A stretch of DNA of 64,000 nt from Comamonas denitrificans (lineage in GTDB: Bacteria > Pseudomonadota > Gammaproteobacteria > Burkholderiales > Burkholderiaceae_C), in the NCBI RefSeq assembly GCF_017368815.1, contig NZ_JAFNME010000005.1, positions 1 through 64,000 on the forward strand. Direction: 5' to 3'. The translations under genes and the position numbers were made by a program. The notes under the pieces are model-generated. The model was not told where the DNA came from. It saw only the letters and a program-made list of their open reading frames with translations, and made no database searches. The stretch's first letter is position 1, and each line of letters starts with the position of its first letter. Below are positions 46,498 through 55,045 of this stretch, in pieces.

Positions 46498-46998
46498 ATG
46501 ACTACAACGCCCCCCAACGCCGCCACCGAGCGCGTGATTAAAAAATACCCCAATCGCCGTCTGTACGACACCAGTACCTCGGCCTACATCACCCTGGACG
46601 AAGTCAAGCAGCTGGTTTTACAGCGCGAAAATGTGCTGGTCAAAGATGCCAAAACAGGTGAAGACCTCACCCGCTCCATCCTGCTGCAAATCATCTTGGA
46701 AGAAGAAGCCGCCGGCATCCCCATGTTCAGCGAAGCGGCGCTGGCCAACATCATCCGCTTTTATGGCCACGCCATGCAGGGGCACATGGGCAGCTACATT
46801 GAAAAAAACCTGCAAATGTTCACCGACTTTCAAACCAAGCTGGCCGAGCAAACCGGCAACACCGATGCTTGGGCCAAGATGATGCAGATGCCCCAGGCCA
46901 TGCTGCCGGCCGGTTACGCTGAACAAATACAAAAAATGCAGGAGCAAATGCGCCAACAAACCGAGCAAATGATGGGCATGTTTGGCCTCAAGCGCTAA
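46498..46998 (+). CDS. phaR: Polyhydroxyalkanoate synthesis repressor PhaR
   Basis: DNA- and PHA-binding regulator that represses phasin and PHA genes until granules form. The 166-residue protein has the conserved N-terminal domain VIKKYPNRRLYDTSTSAYITLDEVKQLV and the DLTRSILLQIILEEE segment, then a Gln/Met-rich C-terminus (EQMRQQTEQMMGMFG). The start is ATG 46498; a GTG 6 nt upstream is possible. It lies 28 kb from phaC. Confidence 0.94.
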   Translation: MTTTPPNAATERVIKKYPNRRLYDTSTSAYITLDEVKQLVLQRENVLVKDAKTGEDLTRSILLQIILEEEAAGIPMFSEAALANIIRFYGHAMQGHMGSYIEKNLQMFTDFQTKLAEQTGNTDAWAKMMQMPQAMLPAGYAEQIQKMQEQMRQQTEQMMGMFGLKR

Positions 46999-47051
46999 CC
47001 ATGCGCTTGCCCGCTGCCAGTGGCACGTGATGGCTTGCCTGCGCACACAAT

Positions 47052-47080
47052 AAAAAAGCCAGCTTGCGCTGGCTTTTCTT
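47052..47080. terminator. Bidirectional terminator between phaR and the RRM gene
   Basis: A perfect 10-bp stem AAAAGCCAGC/GCTGGCTTTT with loop TTGC lies between the two convergent stops, flanked by A- and T-rich runs. Confidence 0.85.
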
Positions 47081-47116
47081 GATGGTCAATGTGGTCAATG
47101 GCTGACCAACAACCAA

Positions 47117-47431
47117 TTAATAGCTGCTGCGACGCGAATCACTGTAGCCACCGCCGTAGCCACCGCTGCGGGGGGCGCGCGCTTCCATCGGGCGGGCGAT
47201 GTTCACGGTCAGGTCACGGCCACCCATGTTCTTGCCGTGCATGGCCTGGATCGCTGCCTCGGCTTCTGCGCCACTGGACATCTCGACAAAACCAAAGCCT
47301 TTGGAGCGGCCGGTGTCGCGCTCCATCATGACTTTGGCGGATTGGACTTGGCCAAAGTGGGAAAACTGCTCTTGCAGATCGTCGTCACGGACCGAGTAGG
47401 ACAAGTTACCGACATAAAGTTTGTTGCTCAT
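47117..47431 (-). CDS. RNA recognition motif (RRM) RNA-binding protein
   Basis: The 104-residue protein has a single RRM with RNP2 (KLYVGNLSYSV) and RNP1 (RSKGFGFVEM), followed by a Gly/Ser/Arg/Tyr tail (GGYGGGYSDSRRSSY). Bacterial single-RRM proteins with such tails are often cold-induced RNA chaperones. The start is ATG 47431; an in-frame upstream start adds five residues. Confidence 0.9.
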   Translation of the reverse strand: MSNKLYVGNLSYSVRDDDLQEQFSHFGQVQSAKVMMERDTGRSKGFGFVEMSSGAEAEAAIQAMHGKNMGGRDLTVNIARPMEARAPRSGGYGGGYSDSRRSSY

Positions 47432-47506
47432 TTTGGAGCCTTTCAAAAAAAGCGCCCAACAACGTTAGGGGCGCAGGTGAAAACACAGGTGTGCGAGAAA
47501 TTAGTA

Positions 47507-47776
47507 TTAGTGCTTGCGTTTGAAGGCAGGCGCTCGCGCAGCGCGGGGCTGGCGATTTTCGATATGGCGGAAAGTGATTCGCCCTTTGGTCAGGTCGTAC
47601 GGCGACATCTCCAGCGTGACGTTGTCGCCGGCCAGAATGCGGATTCGGTGCTTGCGCATCTTGCCGCCGGTGTAGGCAATCAATGTGTGGCCGTTGTCCA
47701 AGGTCACCCGATAACGGGTATCAGGCAGCATTTCATCTACCTTGCCTTGCATTTCAATAAGTTCTTCCTTGGCCAT
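47507..47776 (-). CDS. infA: Translation initiation factor IF-1 (long betaproteobacterial form)
   Basis: The 89-residue S1-fold protein binds the 30S A site during initiation. The sequence [24 protein letters not shown]...[42 protein letters not shown] is IF-1, with a basic tail ([13 protein letters not shown]) beyond the usual 72 residues. It has a strong AAGGAGG ribosome binding site. It is away from the ribosomal-protein cluster, so it is probably a second infA copy. Confidence 0.94.
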   Translation of the reverse strand: MAKEELIEMQGKVDEMLPDTRYRVTLDNGHTLIAYTGGKMRKHRIRILAGDNVTLEMSPYDLTKGRITFRHIENRQPRAARAPAFKRKH

Positions 47777-47798
47777 AGAGCCTCCTTGAAGTTACGGT

Positions 47799-48035
47799 TT
47801 AGGGCAGCGAGGTGGGGTCAAGCAACCAGTGGCGGCCTTGTGCGGCGGCGTACATCAAGGCGCTGTCTTGCGTCTTGAACTCGGGCTTGAAGGTGTAAAC
47901 ACGGTCAAGTTGTTGGCGGCCTTGACCTCGCTGGATGGAAAGCAATGCGGTGTATTGGTCGCTGCCGTGCGAGCGGCTAAGCGGTGTGATCCGAAAATCG
48001 CCGACAGCGAACGGATGGGTACTGGCAAATGGCAT
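47799..48035 (-). CDS. Small hypothetical protein
   Basis: The 78-residue protein (MPFASTHPFAVGDFRITPLSRSHGSDQYTAL...) has a compact pattern, FRITPLSR...YTALLSIQRGQGRQQLDRVYTF...FKTQDSALMYAAAQGRHWL, that resembles small Burkholderiales proteins of unknown function. The start is ATG 48035. It lies 22 bp upstream of infA on the same strand and may be co-transcribed. Confidence 0.6.
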   Translation of the reverse strand: MPFASTHPFAVGDFRITPLSRSHGSDQYTALLSIQRGQGRQQLDRVYTFKPEFKTQDSALMYAAAQGRHWLLDPTSLP

Positions 48036-48389
48036 TAAAAACAATAGTGCTCGGGCCGATGTAGCCCGGGTTCATGCTGTCACGCTGTGCGACAAAGCAT
48101 GGGCAGAGGCAACCGCGTAAAGGTCGCTCAAGTGAAGCTTGCCTTGGGAAAAGTCAGACCACCGAAGAGCCCACATTGAAGTGGTATGCAGTGGAGGTGT
48201 GCGGTTTTGGGGTACCGCTGCCCAGATCGAACCTGCTTGCAGCACGAGTAAGCAAAAAACGCTGCAGCTGGGCTAATGTAGGGGGCTTAGGCCTGGTGCG
48301 CAAGCAGTTTTTGCATATTGGTAGAAAAAAGTCTAGCGCCAGGTGTGCGCCAGTGCATTCGCGGGAAGCGGTTATAGCCAGTGTCGCCC
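48036..48389. other. Intergenic stretch with no recognised gene
   Basis: About 350 bp between the small hypothetical gene and the rimO promoter. Open frames on both strands show no recognisable protein and lack good ribosome binding sites. Composition is less GC-rich and less codon-like than neighbours. Confidence 0.5.
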
Positions 48390-48416
48390 TTGGATGCAAA
48401 GCGTTTGAAATAGAAT
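48390..48416 (+). promoter_or_regulatory. Candidate rimO promoter
   Basis: TTGGAT (48390-48395) and TAGAAT (48411-48416) are separated by 15 nt, about 43 bp before the rimO start. A small hairpin (CGCCTT/AAGGCG, 48420-48438) follows in the leader. Confidence 0.4.
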
Positions 48417-48458
48417 CCCCGCCTTACGAATAAAGGCGTTATCGCAAAAGAAAATTAA

Positions 48459-49871
48459 ATGAAATCAATGGATTGTGAAAATAATACCCAACCCGCCATT
48501 CCGAAAATTGGGATGGTGAGTCTGGGCTGCCCCAAAAATCTGACTGACTCTGAACTCATCATCACCCAGCTCAGTGCCGAGGGCTACCAGACCGCCAAAA
48601 GCTTTGCCGGTGCCGATTTGGTCATTGTGAACACCTGCGGCTTTATCGACGATGCCGTCAAAGAAAGCCTGGACACCATTGGCGAAGCCCTGGCTGAAAA
48701 CGGCAAAGTCATCGTCACCGGCTGCCTGGGGGCCCGCAAAGACGATGGCGGAAGCAATATGGTGGCCGGCATCCACCCCCGCGTGCTGGCCGTGACCGGC
48801 CCCCATGCCACGCAAGAAGTGATGGATGCCGTGCATGCGTACTTGCCCAAACCGCACGACCCCTTCATCGACCTGGTGCCCAGCCTGCCCGGTGCGGTGG
48901 GCGAGGCGGGCATCAAGCTCACCCCACGCCATTACGCCTATCTGAAAATCTCGGAGGGCTGCAACCACCGCTGCACGTTTTGCATCATCCCCAGCATGCG
49001 TGGCGACCTGGTGTCGCGCCCGATTGGCGACGTGCTCAAAGAAGCGCAAGCGCTGTTCGCTGGCGGGGTGAAAGAGCTGCTCATCGTCAGCCAAGACACT
49101 TCGGCCTATGGCGTGGACATCAAATACCGCATGGGTTTTTGGGAAGGCCGCCCGGTCAAAACGCGCCTGCTGGAGCTGGTGCAAGAGCTGGGCAAACTGG
49201 CACAACAACACGGTGCCTGGGTGCGCCTGCACTACGTTTACCCCTACCCCAGCGTGGACGACATCCTACCGCTGATGGCCCAGGGGCTGGTGCTGCCCTA
49301 CCTGGATGTGCCGCTGCAGCACAGCCACCCCGATGTGCTCAAGCGCATGAAGCGCCCAGCCAGCGGCGAGAAAAACCTCGAACGCATCCAGCGCTGGCGC
49401 GAAATCTGCCCCGAGTTGGTGATCCGCTCCACCTTCATCGCCGGTTTTCCGGGCGAGACCGAAGAAGAATTTCAGCACCTGCTCGATTTTGTGCGCGAAG
49501 CACAAATTGACCGCGCCGGCTGCTTTGCTTATAGCGATGTCAGCGGTGCCACCGCCAACGACCTGCCCGGCCAACTGCCCCAGTCCGTGCGCGAAGAGCG
49601 CCGTGCGCGCTTCATGGCCGTGGCCGAGGAAGTCTCCATCCAGCGCCTGCAGCAGCGCGTGGGCCAGACGATGCAGGTGCTGGTCGATAAAGCGCACAGC
49701 CTGGGCAAAAAAGGCGGCATCGCCCGCAGCTGGGCCGATGCGCCAGAAATTGATGGCTTGGTCCACCTGCAACCCATTGCCAAGGCCAGCCAGCAGTACA
49801 AGGTGGGCGACATGCTCAAGGTGCGCATCACCGCCGCGCAAGGGCACGATCTGATCGGTGAAGTGCTCTAA
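48459..49871 (+). CDS. rimO: Ribosomal protein S12 methylthiotransferase
   Basis: Radical-SAM enzyme that methylthiolates Asp of ribosomal protein S12. The 470-residue protein has the N-terminal UPF0004 domain ([34 protein letters not shown]), the radical-SAM cluster motif CNHRCTFC, and a C-terminal TRAM domain. [11 protein letters not shown] distinguishes RimO from MiaB. The ATG at 48459 gives a slightly longer N-terminus than ATG 48468. Confidence 0.96.
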   Translation: MKSMDCENNTQPAIPKIGMVSLGCPKNLTDSELIITQLSAEGYQTAKSFAGADLVIVNTCGFIDDAVKESLDTIGEALAENGKVIVTGCLGARKDDGGSNMVAGIHPRVLAVTGPHATQEVMDAVHAYLPKPHDPFIDLVPSLPGAVGEAGIKLTPRHYAYLKISEGCNHRCTFCIIPSMRGDLVSRPIGDVLKEAQALFAGGVKELLIVSQDTSAYGVDIKYRMGFWEGRPVKTRLLELVQELGKLAQQHGAWVRLHYVYPYPSVDDILPLMAQGLVLPYLDVPLQHSHPDVLKRMKRPASGEKNLERIQRWREICPELVIRSTFIAGFPGETEEEFQHLLDFVREAQIDRAGCFAYSDVSGATANDLPGQLPQSVREERRARFMAVAEEVSIQRLQQRVGQTMQVLVDKAHSLGKKGGIARSWADAPEIDGLVHLQPIAKASQQYKVGDMLKVRITAAQGHDLIGEVL

Positions 49872-49897
49872 AAAAAGCGATGAAAAGCCAATTAAGT

Positions 49898-49975
49898 AGC
49901 TATTGCCGCAGGTGTTTATTCAAATTCAGGTGTTTTTAACCCTGAAAATCAATAAACACCTGCGGTAAAAGCTAT
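49898..49975. repeat. Nested palindromic intergenic repeat, copy 6
   Basis: Outer TAGCTATTGCCGC and GCGGTAAAAGCTA continue into a perfect 15-bp stem (49907-49921 with 49952-49966), with a further TTCAGG/CCTGAA-type inner pairing. It lies between convergent rimO and the 113-residue protein gene. Confidence 0.85.
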
Positions 49976-49991
49976 AAAAAATCAGTGGCTT

Positions 49992-50333
49992 TTACTCCGG
50001 GTCGGAACGCTCAAAGAAGCGATGGCGCTGCGCTTGCAAGGTGTTTTTGATTTCGGCACGGATTTCCACCTCCAGCTGGCGCAGGTGGCTGGCAACCAAG
50101 GCATTGATGCGCTCCTCCAGTTGCTCTTGCAGCAGTTTTTTTGGTGGCCCTGCCGTGGGGTGGGCCACCGATGTGTCCACTGCCGCCACTGCCGCCTCGA
50201 TCGGTGGGGCGGCCAGTGGTTCTGGCCCGCGCTGCTGCCCCACGGGCCCAGGCACAGGCTCAAGCACGGGCTCCACCGCCTGGGTCAGGGTTGGCACAAA
50301 GCGGGGGGGCTGCTTTTGCGGGTAGTGGCTCAT
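49992..50333 (-). CDS. Hypothetical protein coupled to pepA
   Basis: The 113-residue protein (MSHYPQKQPPRF...) has a Pro-rich N-terminal half and a predicted helical, charged C-terminal half (LLQEQLEERINALVASHLRQLEVEIRAEIKNTLQAQRHRFFE). I recognise no family. Its ATG overlaps the pepA stop (ATGA), so it is translationally coupled to the aminopeptidase gene. Confidence 0.65.
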   Translation of the reverse strand: MSHYPQKQPPRFVPTLTQAVEPVLEPVPGPVGQQRGPEPLAAPPIEAAVAAVDTSVAHPTAGPPKKLLQEQLEERINALVASHLRQLEVEIRAEIKNTLQAQRHRFFERSDPE

Positions 50334-51775
50334 GCTGCGCGCTGAAGCAAATAGTGCAGCAACAAGGCCACTGGACGGCCCGTAGCGCCTTTGGCCGCGC
50401 CTTCTTTCCAGGCTGTGCCGGCAATGTCCAAATGCGCCCACGGTGCATCACCGACAAAGCGCTGCAAGAACTTGGCGGCGGTGATCGACCCACCAGCGCG
50501 GCCTGCGACGTTGCCCACGTCGGCAAAATTGCTTTTCAGCCCCTCGCCGTAATCCTCATCCAGCGGCATGCGCCAGCATAGATCCAAGGCCTGCTCACCA
50601 GCCGTTTGCAATTGGCTGGCCAGCGTATCTTCGCTGGCGTACAGGCCGCTGCGGATGCCGCCCAGAGCAATCACGCATGCGCCGGTTAGTGTGGCAATGT
50701 CGATCAAGGCGGCGGGTTTGAAGCGCTGGGCATAGGTCAAGGCGTCGCACAGCACCAAGCGGCCTTCGGCATCGGTGTTCAGGATTTCAATGGTCTGCCC
50801 GCTCATGCTGGTGACCACGTCACCGGGTTTGATCGCTGCGCCATCGGGCATGTTTTCGCAGGCGGGGATCAAGCCGACCACATTGATGGCCGGCTGCAAC
50901 TGCGCCAAGGCGGTAAACACCCCCAGCACGCTGGCCGCGCCGCACATGTCGAATTTCATTTCGTCCATGGCTGCAGCCGGTTTGATGCTGATGCCACCGG
51001 TATCAAAGGTGATGCCCTTGCCGACCAGCACCACGGGGGCCTCGGTTTTGGCGGCCCCTTGGTAGTGCAGTTCGATCAATTGCAAGGGCTCTTTGGAGCC
51101 TTGGGCTACGGCCATAAAGGCCTGCATGCCCAGCTTGGCCACTTCTTTGGGGCCGTGAATTTTGCAGCGCATATTCTCGGCCTTGCCCAGCGCCTGGGCC
51201 ACCTCGGCCAAGTGGCTGGGGGTGGCGTGGTTGGCGGGGCGATTGCCCCATTCTTTGGCGGTGGTTTGCCCGGCAGCAATGGCTTGGCCCAGGGTGAAAG
51301 CGGCCTCAGCAGCGCGTTTATTGGGCACGCCCAGGGTCAGTTTTTTGATGGCGGGGACTTTGGCCGAGGGCTTGGTGTGCTGGTAGTGGTAGAGCGCTTC
51401 GTGCAGAGCTTGTACGGCAATGGCCACGTCAGGCGCATCTAAAGCGCTTAAACACAGCGCAGCGTGCTCTACTGCTGGCGCTTTGAGCGCGCTGGCTGCC
51501 CCCAGCAAGGCGCTGCGCAGCTCTTTGGCGCTGCCTTGCCCGGTGCCCAGCACCAGCACGCGACGGGCTTTGATGCCCGCGATTTGGTAGGCCTGCAGCT
51601 GGCTGCCCGCTTCGGTGGAGGCATCCTTATGGGCGATGGCGGCGGCCAGCCATTGCGGCAAAACCTCTTGTTGTGCGGAAAAATCGCCACTTTGGCTGCT
51701 GATAGGCACGATCAGCAAATCACATTTCAGCGCTGCGGCCGCGCTAAGGCTTAAAGCTTTGAGTTCAAAGTTCAT
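50330..51775 (-). CDS. pepA: Leucyl aminopeptidase (M17)
   Basis: Two-metal aminopeptidase removing N-terminal residues from peptides. The 481-residue protein has the M17 signatures VGKGITFDTGGISIKP, MKFDMCGAASVLG, NTDAEGRLVLCDALTYAQ and WAHLDIAGTAW. The ATG at 51775 is only 24 bp from the divergent lptF start, so the two promoters must overlap or lie within coding sequence. Confidence 0.96.
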   Translation of the reverse strand: MNFELKALSLSAAAALKCDLLIVPISSQSGDFSAQQEVLPQWLAAAIAHKDASTEAGSQLQAYQIAGIKARRVLVLGTGQGSAKELRSALLGAASALKAPAVEHAALCLSALDAPDVAIAVQALHEALYHYQHTKPSAKVPAIKKLTLGVPNKRAAEAAFTLGQAIAAGQTTAKEWGNRPANHATPSHLAEVAQALGKAENMRCKIHGPKEVAKLGMQAFMAVAQGSKEPLQLIELHYQGAAKTEAPVVLVGKGITFDTGGISIKPAAAMDEMKFDMCGAASVLGVFTALAQLQPAINVVGLIPACENMPDGAAIKPGDVVTSMSGQTIEILNTDAEGRLVLCDALTYAQRFKPAALIDIATLTGACVIALGGIRSGLYASEDTLASQLQTAGEQALDLCWRMPLDEDYGEGLKSNFADVGNVAGRAGGSITAAKFLQRFVGDAPWAHLDIAGTAWKEGAAKGATGRPVALLLHYLLQRAA

Positions 51776-51799
51776 AATCGGGGTTTTCCTTTTTTGCCA

Positions 51800-52921
51800 A
51801 TGTTATTCGATTCATCCATACGCAAAGAGCTCTCGCGCAGCTTTGGTGCCACGCTGTTGGTGCTGATTACTGTGGTGATGACCATGATGCTGATCCGCAT
51901 GCTGGGCCAAGCGGCCAAGGGCGTTATCAGCCCCGCAGATGTGCTGCTGATTATGGGCTTTACCGTGCTGGGGTATCTGGCCACGATTTTGACGCTCAGT
52001 TTGTTCGTGGCCATGGTCTCCACCCTCTCGCGCATGTACCGCGACAGCGAAATGGCCATTTGGATGAGCAGCGGCCAAGGGTTGCTGGCGCTGCTGCGGC
52101 CGTTTTTGCGCTTTTCTTGGCCCATTTTGCTGGCCGTGCTGGGGCTGTCGGTATTGGCTTGGCCATGGAGCAATAGCCAAGTTTTGCAATTGCGCACCCA
52201 GTTTGAGCAACGCAGTGACTTGGACCGCATTGCCCCCGGCGAATTTCAAGAATCGGCCGATGGCAGCCGGGTCTTTTTCATTGACAAAGAAAAACTCAGT
52301 GCTGAATCGGCCAGCAACGTCTTCATTGTTGAAAACCGCCCGGATCAAGAGATTGTGACTTCGGCCCAATCGGCCCATTTAGCGGTACAAGATGGCCTGC
52401 GCTATGCCATCTTAGAAAATGGCCAGCGCGTTGAAACCCAGCCCAGCACCCAAACCACCAAATCCACCCAATTTGCGCGTTACCAGGTGCTGCTCAAGGC
52501 AGAAAGCACCACGCAGGCCGGATTGAGCGTGCGCGCCCTGCCCACCATGGCCCTGTTCAGCGCAGCAGAGGCGCAACACCACGGTGAGCTGGCCTGGCGA
52601 CTGAGCCAGCCTTTGCTGGGCCTGAGTTTGATTTTCTTGGCGCTGGCCATTACGCGCGTCAATCCCCGGGTGGGCAAAAGCAGCAGTTTGATGCTGGCCC
52701 TGCTGGCCTTCGTGGTTTATTACAACTTGGTCAATGCCGGGCAAAGCTGGGTGGCTGCGGGCCGGGTGAATATGTGGGTGTTTTTAATCGCGCTGCATGG
52801 CAGCGTTTTGCTGCTGGGGGTGGGCGGGCTGCTGATGCGCCACCAACAAACCACCCTGGGCCAACTCCTGGGGGCCTGGCTGGGCCGTGGCACGGCAGGC
52901 AAAACCGGAGAGGCCGCATGA
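51800..52921 (+). CDS. lptF: LPS export ABC transporter permease LptF
   Basis: Inner-membrane permease of LptB2FG, which extracts lipopolysaccharide from the inner membrane. The 373-residue protein has N- and C-terminal groups of transmembrane segments and a periplasmic beta domain (about 130-260), with FDSSIRKELSRSFGATLLVL at the start and LSLFVAMVSTLSRMYRDSEMAIWMSSG. The start is ATG 51800; a TTG 6 nt upstream is in frame. Its stop overlaps the lptG start by 4 nt. Confidence 0.94.
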   Translation: MLFDSSIRKELSRSFGATLLVLITVVMTMMLIRMLGQAAKGVISPADVLLIMGFTVLGYLATILTLSLFVAMVSTLSRMYRDSEMAIWMSSGQGLLALLRPFLRFSWPILLAVLGLSVLAWPWSNSQVLQLRTQFEQRSDLDRIAPGEFQESADGSRVFFIDKEKLSAESASNVFIVENRPDQEIVTSAQSAHLAVQDGLRYAILENGQRVETQPSTQTTKSTQFARYQVLLKAESTTQAGLSVRALPTMALFSAAEAQHHGELAWRLSQPLLGLSLIFLALAITRVNPRVGKSSSLMLALLAFVVYYNLVNAGQSWVAAGRVNMWVFLIALHGSVLLLGVGGLLMRHQQTTLGQLLGAWLGRGTAGKTGEAA

Positions 52922-54030
52922 AGATTTTTCGCCGTTTGATTTACAAAGAAGTCCTCAGCGCCGTCACGTTTGTCTCGCTGGGGTTTTTAGCGCTGTTTTT
53001 CTTTTTTGACCTGCTCGATGAAATGCGCAGCGTAGGCCGTGCCCCGGGCTACACCCTGGGCTATGCGCTGATGGCGGTGGCGTTTGAAATTCCCAATCAC
53101 CTGTACGAGTTGCTGCCCATCACGGTGCTGATTGGCACGATTTTTGTCATGGCCCGGTTGGCCCAAAGCTCGGAGTTCACCATCATGCGCACCAGCGGCC
53201 TGGGGCCTTGGCGTGCGCTGGGCACGATGGTGTTGCTGGGGCTGGGCTTTGTGCTGTTTACCGGGTTTTTGGGCGACTACGTTGCGCCAGCGGCCCAGCG
53301 CTTGGCCTTGCAAGCGCAGGCCAAGTATTTAGGCAGCAGCAAATCGACCGGCAGCACGGGCGCTTGGCTCAAAGAGCGCAGCGCCGATGGGCACATGCTG
53401 GCGGTGAATATTCGCGCCATTGATGCCAATGGCCGCTTGGGCCCGGTGCGGATTTTTGCGTTTGATGCGGCCGGCCGCATGCACCAGCAGCTGCACGCCA
53501 GCGATGGGCAGGTGCATGCCGAAGCCGGAGTTTGGGAGCTGAACGCGGTGCAGTACAGCCAGTTTTCATACGATAGTGCTGGAGAAATGGCGCAAGTAAA
53601 GCGCGAGCAGCTCCCAAGTTTTAGCTTTTACACCAGCATTACCGGCGACATGGCCCTGGCCGCAGCGCACAAGCCCGACCACATGCCCATGCTGGAGCTG
53701 TGGCGCTTTGCCCAGCACCTCAAGGCCAACGATCAATCGGCGCAAAAGTACGAAATGGCCTTCTGGCGCAAAGTGTTCTACCCCTTGAGCTGCCTGGTGA
53801 TGGTGGTGCTGGCCCTGCCCTTTGCCTATTTGCACTTTCGCTCGGGCGGGATTGCCGGCTATGTGTTTGGCGGCGTGATGGCGGGGATCAGCTTTTTTCT
53901 GCTGAACAACGTCTTTGGCTACGCCGGCAGTTTGCAAAACTGGTCGCCGCTGTGGAGCGCTGCGGCACCGGGGCTGACGTATTCGGTGCTGTCCCTGGCG
54001 GCCTTTGGCTGGTTGGTACTTAGACGATAA
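52918..54030 (+). CDS. lptG: LPS export ABC transporter permease LptG
   Basis: Partner permease of LptF. The 370-residue protein has the LptG N-terminus (MKIFRRLIYKEVLSAVTFVSLGFLALFFFFDLLDEM) and ARLAQSSEFTIMRTSGLGPWRAL, a periplasmic domain (about 120-260) and C-terminal transmembrane segments. It starts in an ATGA overlap with lptF. In the periplasmic domain, codons at 53598-53613 match 16 consecutive bases of the right arm of the intergenic repeat at 33805-33820, suggesting a repeat fragment was absorbed into the gene. Confidence 0.94.
   Translation: MKIFRRLIYKEVLSAVTFVSLGFLALFFFFDLLDEMRSVGRAPGYTLGYALMAVAFEIPNHLYELLPITVLIGTIFVMARLAQSSEFTIMRTSGLGPWRALGTMVLLGLGFVLFTGFLGDYVAPAAQRLALQAQAKYLGSSKSTGSTGAWLKERSADGHMLAVNIRAIDANGRLGPVRIFAFDAAGRMHQQLHASDGQVHAEAGVWELNAVQYSQFSYDSAGEMAQVKREQLPSFSFYTSITGDMALAAAHKPDHMPMLELWRFAQHLKANDQSAQKYEMAFWRKVFYPLSCLVMVVLALPFAYLHFRSGGIAGYVFGGVMAGISFFLLNNVFGYAGSLQNWSPLWSAAAPGLTYSVLSLAAFGWLVLRR
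53598..53613 (+). repeat. Fragment of the intergenic palindrome within lptG
   Basis: AAAGCGCGAGCAGCTC is identical to 33805-33820, the right arm of repeat copy 4. It encodes part of KREQLPS in the periplasmic domain of LptG. Confidence 0.4.
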
Positions 54031-54100
54031 AACAACAGCGCAGTCAATCCTATATGCAAATAGATCATAATGACGCGCAGTTTTATTGTTTGCGTACCTT

Positions 54101-55042
54101 ATGAACCTCCATCAATTTCGCTTTGTGCAAGAGGCCGTGCGCCGCAACCTGAATTTAACGGAAGCGGCCAAGGCCCTGCACACCTCGCAGCCCGGTGTTT
54201 CCAAAGCCATCATCGAGCTGGAAGAAGAACTGGGCGTGGACATCTTCGCCCGCCACGGCAAGCGCTTAAAGCGCGTGACCGAACCCGGCGAGCATGTGCT
54301 GCAAAGCGTGGCCATCATCATGCGCGAGGTGGGCAACCTCAAGCGCATTGGCGAGCAATTCAGCGCCCAGGACAGCGGCACCCTGAGCATCGCCACCACC
54401 CACACCCAGGCGCGTTACGTGCTGCCGCATGCGGTGGCCAAGCTGCGCAGCAGCTACCCCAAAGTCCACATCAGCCTGCACCAGGCTACCCCACACGAAG
54501 TGGCCCGCATGGTGCTGGACGAGCAAGCCGAAATCGGCATGGCCACCGAATCCTTGGCCGACTACCCCGACCTGGTCACCCTGCCCTGCTACGAGTGGGA
54601 GCACGTGCTGGTGGTGCCGCCCAGCCATCCGCTGGCCACCAAGGAGCGCATCGGCCTGGACGATTTGGCCATTGAGCCGCTCATTACCTACCACCCCTCA
54701 TTCACCGGCCGCAACAAAATTGACGCCGCCTTTGCCGCCCGCCAGCTGCATCCGCGCGTGGTGCTGGAGGCGATCGACTCCGACGTGATCAAAACCTACG
54801 TGCGCCTGGGCCTGGGCGTGGGCATCGTGGCCGAAATGGCCATGCGCGAAGACCCCGGCGTTGATCTGGTCGCCCGCCCGCTGGGCCATTTGTTTGGCCA
54901 AAGCGTGGCCCGCGTGGCCTTCAAGCGCGGGGCCTACCTGCGCAACTTTGTCTATAAATTTGCCGAAACCTTGAGCGACCGCTTAAGCCGCGACCTGATC
55001 GTTCGCGCCATGCAAGGCGAACCCAGCGACTACAGCCTGTAA
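54101..55042 (+). CDS. cysB: CysB-family LysR-type transcriptional regulator
   Basis: The 313-residue LysR protein has the winged HTH MNLHQFRFVQEAVRRNLNLTEAAKALHTSQPGVSKAIIELEEELGVDIF, characteristic of CysB/Cbl regulators of sulfur assimilation, and an effector domain with THTQARYVLPHAV and GRNKIDAAFAARQL, typical of CysB. The start is ATG 54101; an in-frame upstream start adds five residues. The next gene begins 3 bp after its stop. Confidence 0.92.
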   Translation: MNLHQFRFVQEAVRRNLNLTEAAKALHTSQPGVSKAIIELEEELGVDIFARHGKRLKRVTEPGEHVLQSVAIIMREVGNLKRIGEQFSAQDSGTLSIATTHTQARYVLPHAVAKLRSSYPKVHISLHQATPHEVARMVLDEQAEIGMATESLADYPDLVTLPCYEWEHVLVVPPSHPLATKERIGLDDLAIEPLITYHPSFTGRNKIDAAFAARQLHPRVVLEAIDSDVIKTYVRLGLGVGIVAEMAMREDPGVDLVARPLGHLFGQSVARVAFKRGAYLRNFVYKFAETLSDRLSRDLIVRAMQGEPSDYSL

Positions 55043-55045
55043 CCC

